Below, piece by piece: positions 15,560 through 22,768 of a DNA stretch of 27,100 nucleotides. The notes beneath the pieces are model-generated. The model did not search any database. It saw only the letters and a list, made by a program, of their open reading frames with translations, and was not told where the DNA came from. Position numbers and translations under genes: made by a program. This DNA is from Clostridium sp. CAG:253 (GTDB lineage: Bacteria; Bacillota; Clostridia; Lachnospirales; Lachnospiraceae). Positions within the stretch are counted from its first letter, which is position 1; each line of letters starts with the position of its first letter. The DNA is taken from NCBI GenBank assembly GCA_000436755.1, contig FR887309.1, forward strand, positions 1 through 27,100, written 5' to 3'.

Positions 15560-17215
15560 ATGCCGCTTAGTTCAGAAAAAGTAGTTAATGTTATAGGACA
15601 TATAAACCCGGACACGGATTCAATATGTTCTGCAATCGCATATGCGAGACTTAAAAGAGAGATAACCGGTGAAAATTATGTTGCTAAAAGAGCCGGTCAG
15701 ATAAATGCCGAAACAAGATTTGTTCTAAAAAAATTTGGTGTGTTACCACCTGACTATATGAATGATGTAAGACCACAGGTCATTGATATTGATGTAGGGC
15801 GTGTAAAGGGTGTAGGAGAAGATATATCACTGAAAAAAGCATGGGAACTTATGAGGGAAGATGCGTTGCAGACACTTCCTATAGTAGACGAGTCGCAGTA
15901 TTTAAAAGGACTTATCACGATAGAGGATATTGCAAAGTCATACATGGATGTTTATGACAGCCGTATTATTGCAAATGCACAGACACCATTTAGAAATATA
16001 GTAGAAACACTTGGCGGAGAGATGATATCGGGTGATTCTGACGAGATGATAAAGACAGGAAAGTGTCTTATTGCAGCTGCAAACCCTGACCTTATGGAAA
16101 GCTATATTGAAAAGGGTGACATAGTAATTCTCGGAAACAGATATGAGTCTCAGCTTTGTGCAATTGAGATGGGAGCAAAATGCATTATAGTATGTGACGG
16201 TGCACCGGTTTCATTTACAATTACAAAGCTTGCACAGGATAAGGGATGTTTCATAATAAAAACTCCATATGATACATTTACTGCTTCACGTCTCATCAAT
16301 CAGAGTATTCCAATTAGATTTTTCATGAAGAGTGAAAATCTTATAACTTTTGGACTCGGTGAGTTTCTCGATGATATTCGTGATGTCATGGCGAAAAAAA
16401 GATACAGAGATTTCCCTATATTGGATTGGAACGGAAAATATTTCGGCATGATTTCAAGGCGAAGACTTTTGGGAGCAAGAAAGAAAAAACTGATACTTGT
16501 AGACCACAATGAACCATCGCAGGCGGTAGACGGCATAGAGGATGCAGAACTCTTAGAGATAATAGACCATCATCGCATTGGAAGTATTGAGACGATGAGT
16601 CCGGTATTTTTCAGAAATCAGCCGCTTGGCTGTACAGCGACGATCATATATCAGATGTATAAGGAAAATAATATAAATGTAACGCCTGATATAGCAGGGC
16701 TTTTATGTTCAGCCATTTTGTCAGATACACTTGTTTACCGTTCGCCTACCTGTACCGAAACGGACAGGCTTGCAGCAGAGGAGCTTGCCGGTATAGCCGG
16801 AATTAAAACACATGAGTATGCCATGGAGATGTTTGCGGCGGGAAGTGACCTTTCATCTAAGTCGCCTGAGGAAATATTCTATCAGGATTTTAAGAAATTT
16901 GTTGTAGGAGAGCAGACATTTGGTGTCGGTCAGATAACAGCTATGACAAGCAAGGAACTTGAAGCAATAAAGGAAAAGCTTACGCCTTATATGCAGAAAG
17001 CTATGGCAGACCATGAGGTTTCAATGCTTTTCTTCATGCTTACGGATATATTGCAGGCGAGTACAGAGCTTTTGTACTATGGAAGCGGTGCAAAGGAGCT
17101 TGCACTGGAGGCATTTCATTTGCCAAAAGATGCTGATACCATAATTCTTAAAAATACCGTATCAAGAAAAAAACAGATAATACCGGCAATGATGATGGCA
17201 TTGCAGGAAGAATAG
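15560..17215 (+). CDS. Manganese-dependent inorganic pyrophosphatase with CBS and DRTGG domains
   Basis: Family II pyrophosphatases split PPi to two phosphates. The DHH catalytic domain is divided by a regulatory insert: GHINPDTDSI (H14, D18, D20) lies at the N-terminus, VDHNE (D315, H316) and DHHRIG (D336-H338) come later, and the DHHA2 substrate domain fills about 420-545. The insert has a CBS motif (about 84-130), a DRTGG-like domain (about 140-250) and a second CBS (about 252-305). In CBS pyrophosphatases of this type, AMP/ADP inhibit and ApnA dinucleotides activate, so it likely responds to energy state. AAGGAGG (15541-15547) lies 12 bases before the ATG. It follows the TPR gene by 24 bases, so co-expression is likely. 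Confidence 0.93.
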   Translation: MPLSSEKVVNVIGHINPDTDSICSAIAYARLKREITGENYVAKRAGQINAETRFVLKKFGVLPPDYMNDVRPQVIDIDVGRVKGVGEDISLKKAWELMREDALQTLPIVDESQYLKGLITIEDIAKSYMDVYDSRIIANAQTPFRNIVETLGGEMISGDSDEMIKTGKCLIAAANPDLMESYIEKGDIVILGNRYESQLCAIEMGAKCIIVCDGAPVSFTITKLAQDKGCFIIKTPYDTFTASRLINQSIPIRFFMKSENLITFGLGEFLDDIRDVMAKKRYRDFPILDWNGKYFGMISRRRLLGARKKKLILVDHNEPSQAVDGIEDAELLEIIDHHRIGSIETMSPVFFRNQPLGCTATIIYQMYKENNINVTPDIAGLLCSAILSDTLVYRSPTCTETDRLAAEELAGIAGIKTHEYAMEMFAAGSDLSSKSPEEIFYQDFKKFVVGEQTFGVGQITAMTSKELEAIKEKLTPYMQKAMADHEVSMLFFMLTDILQASTELLYYGSGAKELALEAFHLPKDADTIILKNTVSRKKQIIPAMMMALQEE

Positions 17216-17237
17216 AAAATGAAAGCCTATTCCGCCG

Positions 17238-17291
17238 AAAAAAACACTCGATAATATCAAGAGCAAGTTCTTGTATAATCGAGTGTTTTTT
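17238..17291. terminator. Bidirectional terminator
   Basis: AAAAAACACTCGAT (17239-17252) pairs perfectly with ATCGAGTGTTTTTT (17278-17291), and an inner CAAGA/TCTTG hairpin closes it. A-run and T-run on the two sides make it work for both the pyrophosphatase transcript and the converging binding-protein transcript. Confidence 0.9.
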
Positions 17292-17323
17292 ATGGCTGAA
17301 TTGTTACTTATAAAAAATATAAA

Positions 17324-18319
17324 TTATTTGGCATCATTTATTTCAGTGTAGCCTTCAGGAATTTTAATTCCTAAAGTATCACAGTTTTCTTTATTGTAGA
17401 GTTTTGTAGGCTTTTTATCTGTCTCGATAGCCATTGTTCCGGGGTCAGCACCTTCTTTAAGGATTTTGTATGCCATCTCACCTGTCTGGTATCCGAGGTT
17501 GTAGTAGCTGATTGAAAGAGCGGCAACTCCGGCTGCACAGATTCCTTTTTCGCCTGCAAATACAGGAATTCCGGCAGGAACAACTACGTTTTTAACAGTT
17601 TCAATACTAGAAGCCATTGTGTTGTCTGTTGGAATATAGATAGTATCAACTTCAGAACATGCTGTCTGAGTAACAGACTGGATTTCATTAGAATCTGATG
17701 CTGTGTATTCTTTGTATTCAATGTTATCTTTTTTGAGTTCTTCTTCCATAAGTTTAGCCTGATAAGCTGAGTTAGCCTCTGATGAACAGTAGAGAATACC
17801 TACTTTCTTTACATCAGGTTTAATGGTAAGAATCATATCTTCCTGTTCATCTATAGGAGCAAGGTCGGCAGTTCCGGTTACATTTGTACCGGAAGTTCCG
17901 TTCCAGTCTTTTATGTTGAGTGCTGTACCGTAATCAGTAACAGAAGTACCAACGATAGGAATTTCATTTGTTGCTGAAACAGCAGCCTGTAAAGCACCTG
18001 TTGCATTTGCCATGATGAGGTCTACACCGTTTGTAACAAAACCGTTACAGATAGTAGAACAGTTTGTAGATTCGCCCTGTGCATTCTGTTCATCAAATTC
18101 AACATTACCTTCACCGAGTTTGTCAGTGAGAGCTTTTTTAAATCCCTTTGTTGCAGCATCCAATGCTTCATGTTCAACGAGCTGGCATATACCGATTTTA
18201 TAAGTTTTTTTGTCTGAACTTTCTGAGCCTGATTTTTCACTTGAGCTTCCACAGGCTGTAAGACTTGTCACTAATGCAGTAACAGTAAGTAATGATACTA
18301 TTTTTTTTGATAATTTCAT
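17324..18319 (-). CDS. ABC transporter substrate-binding lipoprotein (PF04392, TrpX-like)
   Basis: The product is a secreted lipoprotein that captures a small ligand for an ABC importer. It begins MKLSKK, a hydrophobic signal segment and the lipobox SLTAC, with lipidated Cys23. The mature part fits PF04392: YKIGICQLVEHEALD, DLIMANATGA, VGILYCSSEANS, IYIPTDNTMASS and GEKGICAAG. Relatives are annotated as tryptophan- or tyrosine-binding (TrpX); the ligand here is not proven. I chose ATG 18319 because AGGAGG lies just upstream; the frame stays open to 18343. No permease or ATPase gene is adjacent, which is unusual since trpXYZ genes are normally together. A strong promoter with an inverted repeat precedes it. 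Confidence 0.9.
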   Translation of the reverse strand: MKLSKKIVSLLTVTALVTSLTACGSSSEKSGSESSDKKTYKIGICQLVEHEALDAATKGFKKALTDKLGEGNVEFDEQNAQGESTNCSTICNGFVTNGVDLIMANATGALQAAVSATNEIPIVGTSVTDYGTALNIKDWNGTSGTNVTGTADLAPIDEQEDMILTIKPDVKKVGILYCSSEANSAYQAKLMEEELKKDNIEYKEYTASDSNEIQSVTQTACSEVDTIYIPTDNTMASSIETVKNVVVPAGIPVFAGEKGICAAGVAALSISYYNLGYQTGEMAYKILKEGADPGTMAIETDKKPTKLYNKENCDTLGIKIPEGYTEINDAK

Positions 18320-18350
18320 ATGTGTCCTCCTTTTTGTTTGCAATGACTGT

Positions 18351-18400
18351 ATTATAAGACATTGTGTTATCTAAAGTCAAATATAGTACATACATTTGAC
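18351..18400 (-). promoter_or_regulatory. Promoter and operator-like repeat of the binding-protein gene
   Basis: On the minus strand TTGACT (18375-18380), an 18-base spacer and a perfect TATAAT (18351-18356) form a strong sigma-A promoter. GTCAAAT (18376-18382) and ATTTGAC (18394-18400) are a perfect inverted repeat overlapping the -35 box, a likely binding site for a regulator. Confidence 0.65.
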
Positions 18401-18412
18401 GCAGAGATTGCA

Positions 18413-18604
18413 TTATTTTTTCGATGTTTTCTTGATGTGATTTCCTATTATTTCAGATACATCTGTTATTGAGACAAAAGCTGATGTATCAACAGAGTTG
18501 ATTATATTGGTCAGTTCTCTTATTTCAAAGCGTGTCAGCATTTTAATGTGATAATAAAAAGGACAAAGATAATCTTTGTTACAGACACCTTTGCCCTTTG
18601 TGAT
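18413..18604 (-). pseudogene. 3' remnant of a YitT / DUF2179 membrane protein gene
   Basis: The minus-strand frame from 18604 down to the TAA at 18413-18415 encodes 63 residues. Its last 45 closely fit the C-terminal DUF2179 domain of YitT-family proteins: MLTRFEIRELTNII, then DTSAFVSITDVSEIIG and a short basic tail, equivalent to the family's 'VSRFEVSKLKEII...DPKAFVTISDVSEVLG'. The transmembrane N-terminal part, normally five or six spans and about 200 residues, is missing; the frame is closed upstream by a stop. No promoter or good start was seen. It occupies most of the 350-base gap between genes 17324-18319 and 18670-19362 and looks like the remains of a deletion. Confidence 0.7.
18551..18599 (-). 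terminator. Likely terminator of the DUF5610-like gene
   Basis: On the minus strand AAAGGGCAAAG pairs with CTTTGTCCTTT (plus 18558-18568 with 18589-18599, one G-U), followed by TTTTTATTAT. An inner, competing hairpin ACAAAGAT/ATCTTTGT lies at 18563-18579. Position downstream of the 18670 gene fits. It overlaps the upstream end of the YitT remnant. Confidence 0.5.
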
Positions 18605-18669
18605 TTAAAATATAGAAAATAATAATATTGCCGGCTGCACGCAGGCGTGAACAATAAAGTTATAACTGT

Positions 18670-19362
18670 TTACTGAATATCTGAATAATCTTTTGCTGTT
18701 GTTTTGCCGTTTTTCCAGTCATCCATCTTCTGTTTTGTAGCTTCGAGTGTATCTTTGCAGATATCAGGGAGTTCTTTGCCCCATGCAGAAGTTGCTCTGT
18801 CATAACCTTTCTGGATTGCAGCCATCATTTCATCGGCTTTTGAAGTATCGCCACCGGAAAGAGCGATAGCCATGCTTACAAGTCTGTCTGATGTTTTGTT
18901 TACGCCCCAGTAGCCGTCTTCAGAGATACTCTCCTGTGCGGCTTTGATAGTGTCAGGGTCTGCATTTTTTGCAGCTTCCTCAAATGTAGCTGAGAGATTA
19001 AGTCCTGAAACATCATCTTTTTTCATAAGGCTTGCAAGGTCAAAAGTACCCTTCTGTTTGTTCAAAAGTTTTTCTACAAGACTTTGCATAGATTCAAGGC
19101 GTGACTGCTGGTCTGCTTTTAACTTTGATATAATGGCATCCTTATTGTAAATCTGATTTGTGCTGTCGTTTTTTGTGCTCTTGCTTTTGTCAAATACAAC
19201 GCCATTATTTTTGGTGTCGTTGTCAGATGTTGTTTTGTCTGCGGAAGATGTATCTTTTGTTAAAGATGAAGCAACAGTCTCTTTCTGTTTTGTATCGTCA
19301 GTTTTTTTTGTATCAACTTTGCTGTATGTATTTAATGTTGATGAAATTGCGTCTAAACTCAT
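18670..19362 (-). CDS. DUF5610-like hypothetical protein
   Basis: The 230-residue product has a Ser/Thr/Lys/Asp-rich, disordered-looking N-terminal 75 residues, a helical stretch, and a C-terminal domain with SEDGYWGVNKTSDRLVSMA and ALSGGD...WGKELPDICKDTLEA. This last pattern resembles the DUF5610 domain (SEDGYFGVEQTS...GGELPDIS) known from other bacteria; the match is by memory. No signal peptide or transmembrane span is visible. AGGAGG stands just before the ATG. A sigma-28-like promoter (19425-19451) lies upstream, so a link to motility or the cell envelope is possible, but the function is unknown. Confidence 0.75.
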   Translation of the reverse strand: MSLDAISSTLNTYSKVDTKKTDDTKQKETVASSLTKDTSSADKTTSDNDTKNNGVVFDKSKSTKNDSTNQIYNKDAIISKLKADQQSRLESMQSLVEKLLNKQKGTFDLASLMKKDDVSGLNLSATFEEAAKNADPDTIKAAQESISEDGYWGVNKTSDRLVSMAIALSGGDTSKADEMMAAIQKGYDRATSAWGKELPDICKDTLEATKQKMDDWKNGKTTAKDYSDIQ

Positions 19363-19424
19363 AGTAAGAACCTCCTTTTTCTGATTGTGCGTTCATTCCA
19401 TTGAAACAATATTTTCTAATAAGT

Positions 19425-19451
19425 ATATCGTCAGTGCTGCTGATATTATTA
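19425..19451 (-). promoter_or_regulatory. Sigma-28 (SigD)-like promoter
   Basis: On the minus strand TAAT (19448-19451), a 15-base spacer and GACGATAT (19425-19432) closely follow the flagellar sigma factor consensus TAAA-N15-GCCGATAT. Predicted transcription begins about 55 bases before the 18670-19362 gene. One mismatch in each box. Confidence 0.45.
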
Positions 19452-19576
19452 GTGATTTGTGCGTGTTTATGAATATAATAAAAAAGTTAATGCCACGGAT
19501 TGTTCCGTTGCTATCTGTTTTTCACCGTGTACCATATTTATATAGGAAAGTTTACAAAATGTTCAATAATTTCGTG

Positions 19577-20446
19577 TTACATGGTTCGACACAATACTAC
19601 GTCAAAACCGGGGTAATCAATTTTTGCTTTATCATATGCTTTTTTAGCTGTTTCCATATCTTCAAATATTCCAAATGTTGTCGGCCCGCTTCCACTCATC
19701 AGTGAACCGATAGCACCGTTTTCGAGAAGATAATGTTTAAGTTCATCTATAACAGGGTTTTCAGGAATGGTAACCGTCTCAAGTACATTTGAGAGTGAAG
19801 CGGCTATGTCTTTGACGGATTTTTTATCTATATATGAAATCATGGCTTTGTTGTCAGGATGATAATCAAGTTCTTCTAGGTTGAGATGTTTATATACATA
19901 TGGGGTGCTTATCGAGATGTCAGGTTTGATAAGCAGTACCGGAACACATTGAAGCGGAGTGAGTGGTGTGAGTATTTCGCCTATTCCCTCGGCAAGCATA
20001 GTTCCTTTTTTTATGCAGAAAGGCACATCAGCACCGAGTTTAACTCCGATTTCGCAGAGTTTTTCAGTGTCAAGACCGATTTCACATAATTCGTTTATGC
20101 CGATGAGTGTTGCGGCACAGTCAGAGCTTCCTCCGGCAAGCCCTGCGGCGGCAGGAATGTTTTTTGTGAGATGTATCTTAAATCCGCCTTTTATTTCAAA
20201 AGTATCTTTCATGAGTTTTGCGGCTTTATATACTAAGTTTTTTTCTGACGGTATTTTGTCGGGAAGTTCTTTATTCATTGTAAAAATAATTTGTTCATCT
20301 GTTGTCTTTTCAAATGATAATTCGTCACATACATCTATACTCTGCATTATCATTGATAAAGTATGATACCCGTTTTCAAGTTTTCCTGTCACGTCAAGTG
20401 TAAGATTTATTTTTGCAGGCGCTTTTTTTGTAAAAATATTTTCCAT
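19577..20446 (-). CDS. ispE: 4-(cytidine 5'-diphospho)-2-C-methyl-D-erythritol kinase
   Basis: IspE phosphorylates CDP-methylerythritol with ATP in the MEP isoprenoid pathway. This GHMP kinase of 289 residues starts KAPAKINLTLDVTGKLENGYHTL, with the conserved active-site Lys and Asn. The ATP-binding GHMP motif is IPAAAGLAGGSSDCAA (about 97-112), followed by GADVPFC (about 138-144) and the C-terminal LMSGSGPTTFGIF (about 254-266). All are standard. The ATG has AGGAGA upstream. It faces away from the atp operon; its own promoter in 20447-20600 was not identified with confidence. Transcription may read on toward the 18670 gene, since no clear terminator separates them. Confidence 0.97.
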   Translation of the reverse strand: MENIFTKKAPAKINLTLDVTGKLENGYHTLSMIMQSIDVCDELSFEKTTDEQIIFTMNKELPDKIPSEKNLVYKAAKLMKDTFEIKGGFKIHLTKNIPAAAGLAGGSSDCAATLIGINELCEIGLDTEKLCEIGVKLGADVPFCIKKGTMLAEGIGEILTPLTPLQCVPVLLIKPDISISTPYVYKHLNLEELDYHPDNKAMISYIDKKSVKDIAASLSNVLETVTIPENPVIDELKHYLLENGAIGSLMSGSGPTTFGIFEDMETAKKAYDKAKIDYPGFDVVLCRTM

Positions 20447-20596
20447 AAATGCTCTCCTTTTAATCTAGAATTTTTCGTGTATTCATTGTCGTAAAATTAA
20501 CAGATTAAACTTGCTCAATCCATTTAATTTCAATGTTTAAGCCAAGTTTATAAAAATTTAATACATGGTAATAATAGCATATTTTAACAAAATTTA

Positions 20597-20665
20597 ATAT
20601 GTCAAATTTGTATAACCGATATGTCAAAAATACTTTTTACATATCAGAATTGCTGTAGTTATAAT
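20597..20665 (+). promoter_or_regulatory. atp operon promoter with upstream direct repeats
   Basis: TTTACA (20636-20641), an 18-base spacer and a perfect TATAAT (20660-20665) precede atpB by about 33 bases. Upstream, ATATGTCAAA occurs twice (20597-20606 and 20619-20628) with a 22-bp period, two helical turns, just before the -35 box, as expected for a regulator binding one face of the DNA. Confidence 0.6.
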
Positions 20666-20697
20666 AGCAGTCGAAAAAAGTGATGGAGGTGAATATT

Positions 20698-21390
20698 GTG
20701 GATACTCTGGTAGAGAGTCTGATGGAAGAACTGAACTGTGAAACAGTGTTTAAAATTCCGATATTCGGCGGCATACCTGTTTATGAGTCGGTAGTCGTTA
20801 CATGGATTATTATGCTCGCAGTTCTTGTACTTTGTGTTCTGCTTGTCAAAAACCTGAGTATAGAAAATCCCAGTCGTAAACAGCTTGTTTTGGAAACAGC
20901 GGTAAGTGGATTGTACAACTTCTTTAAGGGTACAGTCGGTGAAAACGGTACTGCATACATACCGTATCTTGCATCGGTGGCTATTTATATAGGAATAGCA
21001 AACCTTATAGGTCTTTTGGGATTTAAACCACCGACAAAAGATATGAATGTCACCATAGCACTCGCATTGATGAGTATTATTCTGATTGAAGTTTCAGGTA
21101 TTCGTCAGAAAGGTACTAAGGGATGGCTTAAAAGTTTTGCTGAACCAATGCCTATCATATTGCCAATAAATATATTGGAAATATTTATAAGGCCACTTTC
21201 ATTGTGTATGCGACTATTTGGAAATGTACTTGGTTCATTCGTAGTCATGGAGCTTCTGAAACTTGTAGTTCCGGCAGTATTACCGGCGTTTTGCAGTATG
21301 TACTTTGATATATTTGACGGTCTTATCCAGGCATATGTCTTTGTATTCTTAACTGCATTGTTTATAAAAGAGGCAACAGAGACGGACTAA
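20698..21390 (+). CDS. atpB: F1Fo ATP synthase subunit a
   Basis: Subunit a is the membrane stator that forms the ion half-channels next to the c-ring. The 230-residue product has about five hydrophobic spans and the essential Arg in LSLCMRLFGNVLGS (R172 from this start). The LIGLLGFKPPTKDMN segment is typical of clostridial versions. I chose GTG 20698, which has GGAGGTG at 20685-20691 six bases upstream; GTG 20680 and ATG 20683 in the same frame lack a site. It opens the operon directly; no atpI is seen upstream. Confidence 0.93.
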   Translation: MDTLVESLMEELNCETVFKIPIFGGIPVYESVVVTWIIMLAVLVLCVLLVKNLSIENPSRKQLVLETAVSGLYNFFKGTVGENGTAYIPYLASVAIYIGIANLIGLLGFKPPTKDMNVTIALALMSIILIEVSGIRQKGTKGWLKSFAEPMPIILPINILEIFIRPLSLCMRLFGNVLGSFVVMELLKLVVPAVLPAFCSMYFDIFDGLIQAYVFVFLTALFIKEATETD

Positions 21391-21462
21391 GATTTTTGGA
21401 AAACAGAATACATATTTAAAAATTAAGAGATTTAAAAAGAGAGAGAAAAGGAGATTAATATT

Positions 21463-21693
21463 ATGTCAACAACATTATTAGTAGCAATCGGAGCAGGAAT
21501 CGCAGTTTTAACAGGTATCGGAGCAGGTCTTGGAATCGGTAAGGCAACATCTTCAGCAGTAGACGCTATCGCAAGACAGCCTGAAGCATCAGGAAAAATC
21601 AGTAGTTCACTTCTTTTAGGTTGTGCCCTTGCAGAGGCAACAGCTATTTACGGTTTCGTTATCGCACTTCTTATTATCTTACTTTTGAAATAA
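21463..21693 (+). CDS. atpE: F1Fo ATP synthase subunit c
   Basis: The 76-residue hairpin of two transmembrane helices forms the rotating c-ring. The polar loop ARQPEA (37-42) contacts the central stalk and E58 in [10 protein letters not shown] is the ion-carrying carboxylate. Compared with the sodium-binding c subunit of Ilyobacter (Gln32, Glu65, Ser66), the matching positions are Ile25, Glu58 and Ala59, so proton coupling is more likely. AAGGAG in an A-rich, unstructured 72-base leader suggests efficient translation, as needed for about ten copies per enzyme. A strong hairpin follows the gene (21759-21791). Confidence 0.97.
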   Translation: MSTTLLVAIGAGIAVLTGIGAGLGIGKATSSAVDAIARQPEASGKISSSLLLGCALAEATAIYGFVIALLIILLLK

Positions 21694-21758
21694 TAGACTG
21701 AGTTGAAAGTCAGGAAGATAATTGTTGATACAGACGAAGTTTTTTAAGTGGATTGTTA

Positions 21759-21791
21759 ATTACTGTTTGCACAATAAGTGTGAACAGTAAT
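21759..21791 (+). promoter_or_regulatory. Intercistronic hairpin between atpE and atpF
   Basis: ATTACTGTTTGCAC (21759-21772) pairs with GTGTGAACAGTAAT (21778-21791) over 14 bp with two G-U pairs and a 5-base loop. No T-tract follows, so it is not a terminator. It lies 65 bases after the atpE stop and 23 before the atpF start, where it could shield atpE mRNA from 3' exonucleases. Confidence 0.7.
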
Positions 21792-21814
21792 GCTTGTTGA
21801 AAGAAGGACAATAT

Positions 21815-22267
21815 ATGTTAAGTATAAACCCATGGAATATTTTATGGACAGTTGTAAACTTGCTTGTCATATATGCGATATTTAGAAAGTTCTTATTCCA
21901 GCCTGTTATGAATGTTATCAATGCACGTGAGAAAATGATAAATGACCAGTTTGAGAGTGCAAAGAATGCAGAAGACGAGGCTGCTAAACTTAAAGAAGAA
22001 TATCACGACAAGATTAAGACAGCAAAGACGGAGGCTGACCAGATATTAGCTGATGCTAAAGAGCGTGCTGACGAGGCTTATAATTCCCAGATGGAGGATA
22101 TAAGAGTTGAGACAGAGCGTTTGAAAGAGAAAGCTAAGAGAGACATTGAGGCTCAGCATGAAAAGGCAATGCAGGCAACACAGGCTGAGATTGCAAAACT
22201 CGCCGTTGTCGCAGCAAGAAAAATTTTAGAGACAGGTGATAGCCGTGACGCAGACAGCAGTAAATAG
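21815..22267 (+). CDS. atpF: F1Fo ATP synthase subunit b
   Basis: Subunit b forms the peripheral stalk that holds F1 against rotation. It has one N-terminal membrane span (about 5-27, INPWNILWTVVNLLVIYAIF) and a long charged coiled coil rich in Ala, Glu and Lys (about 35-135). Length is 150 residues. ATG 21815 is chosen because AAGAAGGA precedes it; the frame is open back to a TTG at 21794. The end overlaps atpH by 23 bases, so translation is coupled. Confidence 0.93.
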   Translation: MLSINPWNILWTVVNLLVIYAIFRKFLFQPVMNVINAREKMINDQFESAKNAEDEAAKLKEEYHDKIKTAKTEADQILADAKERADEAYNSQMEDIRVETERLKEKAKRDIEAQHEKAMQATQAEIAKLAVVAARKILETGDSRDADSSK

Positions 22268-22763
22268 TGCAAAGGTTTTGTACGATTTGTCGACAGACAA
22301 AGATGATATAAAAAATGCTGAAAATATTCTGTCACTTACTCCGGTTTTTAAAGAAGTTTTAGAATGTCCTATTGTAAGTTTGGACAAAAAGGAAAAAGTG
22401 GTAGATGAGATTTTTCAGAGAGCAAAACTTTCGTCCGTTGTGACAAACTTTGTAAAGGAAATGTGCAAAGTTGGTAATGCCTGCGAACTAAGTGATATTT
22501 TCAAGGCTTACTATGATTACTGGGATGAAAAAAATCATATTCTTCGTGCTGTGGTTACCAGTGCAAAGGAAATGTCGCAGGATGAAATTAAAGGTATTCG
22601 TGATGATTTGGAAAAGAAGTATCCGGGATATACTATTGAAATATCTGAAAAAGTGGATGCGTCTTTACTCGGCGGATATGTGGTTAAGACAAAGATGGAA
22701 GAATATGATAAGAGTTTCACATGGCGGTTAAGCCAGCTGGAACGAAAAATGACTGGGAGGTGA
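22245..22763 (+). CDS. atpH: F1Fo ATP synthase subunit delta
   Basis: Subunit delta joins the peripheral stalk to the top of F1. The 172-residue product has the N-terminal helical bundle ([17 protein letters not shown]) and the C-terminal signature [24 protein letters not shown] (about 127-150), which ends the family. GTG 22245 is the likely start, with AGGTGA at 22234-22239; a GTG at 22236 in frame is less well placed. It overlaps atpF and is followed after 5 bases by atpA, whose ribosome binding site overlaps this stop codon. Confidence 0.93.
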   Translation: MTQTAVNSAKVLYDLSTDKDDIKNAENILSLTPVFKEVLECPIVSLDKKEKVVDEIFQRAKLSSVVTNFVKEMCKVGNACELSDIFKAYYDYWDEKNHILRAVVTSAKEMSQDEIKGIRDDLEKKYPGYTIEISEKVDASLLGGYVVKTKMEEYDKSFTWRLSQLERKMTGR

Positions 22764-22768
22764 ATTTG

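Noticed and set aside
18620..18660. A GC-rich patch (CCGGCTGCACGCAGGCG) suggesting a small RNA or repeat
   Set aside because: Only four base pairs can be drawn and no second copy is present; it shares just CCGGCTG with the atpG-atpD element.
20447..20596. An ispE promoter on the minus strand
   Set aside because: Several AT-rich hexamers are possible but none has both boxes with good spacing.
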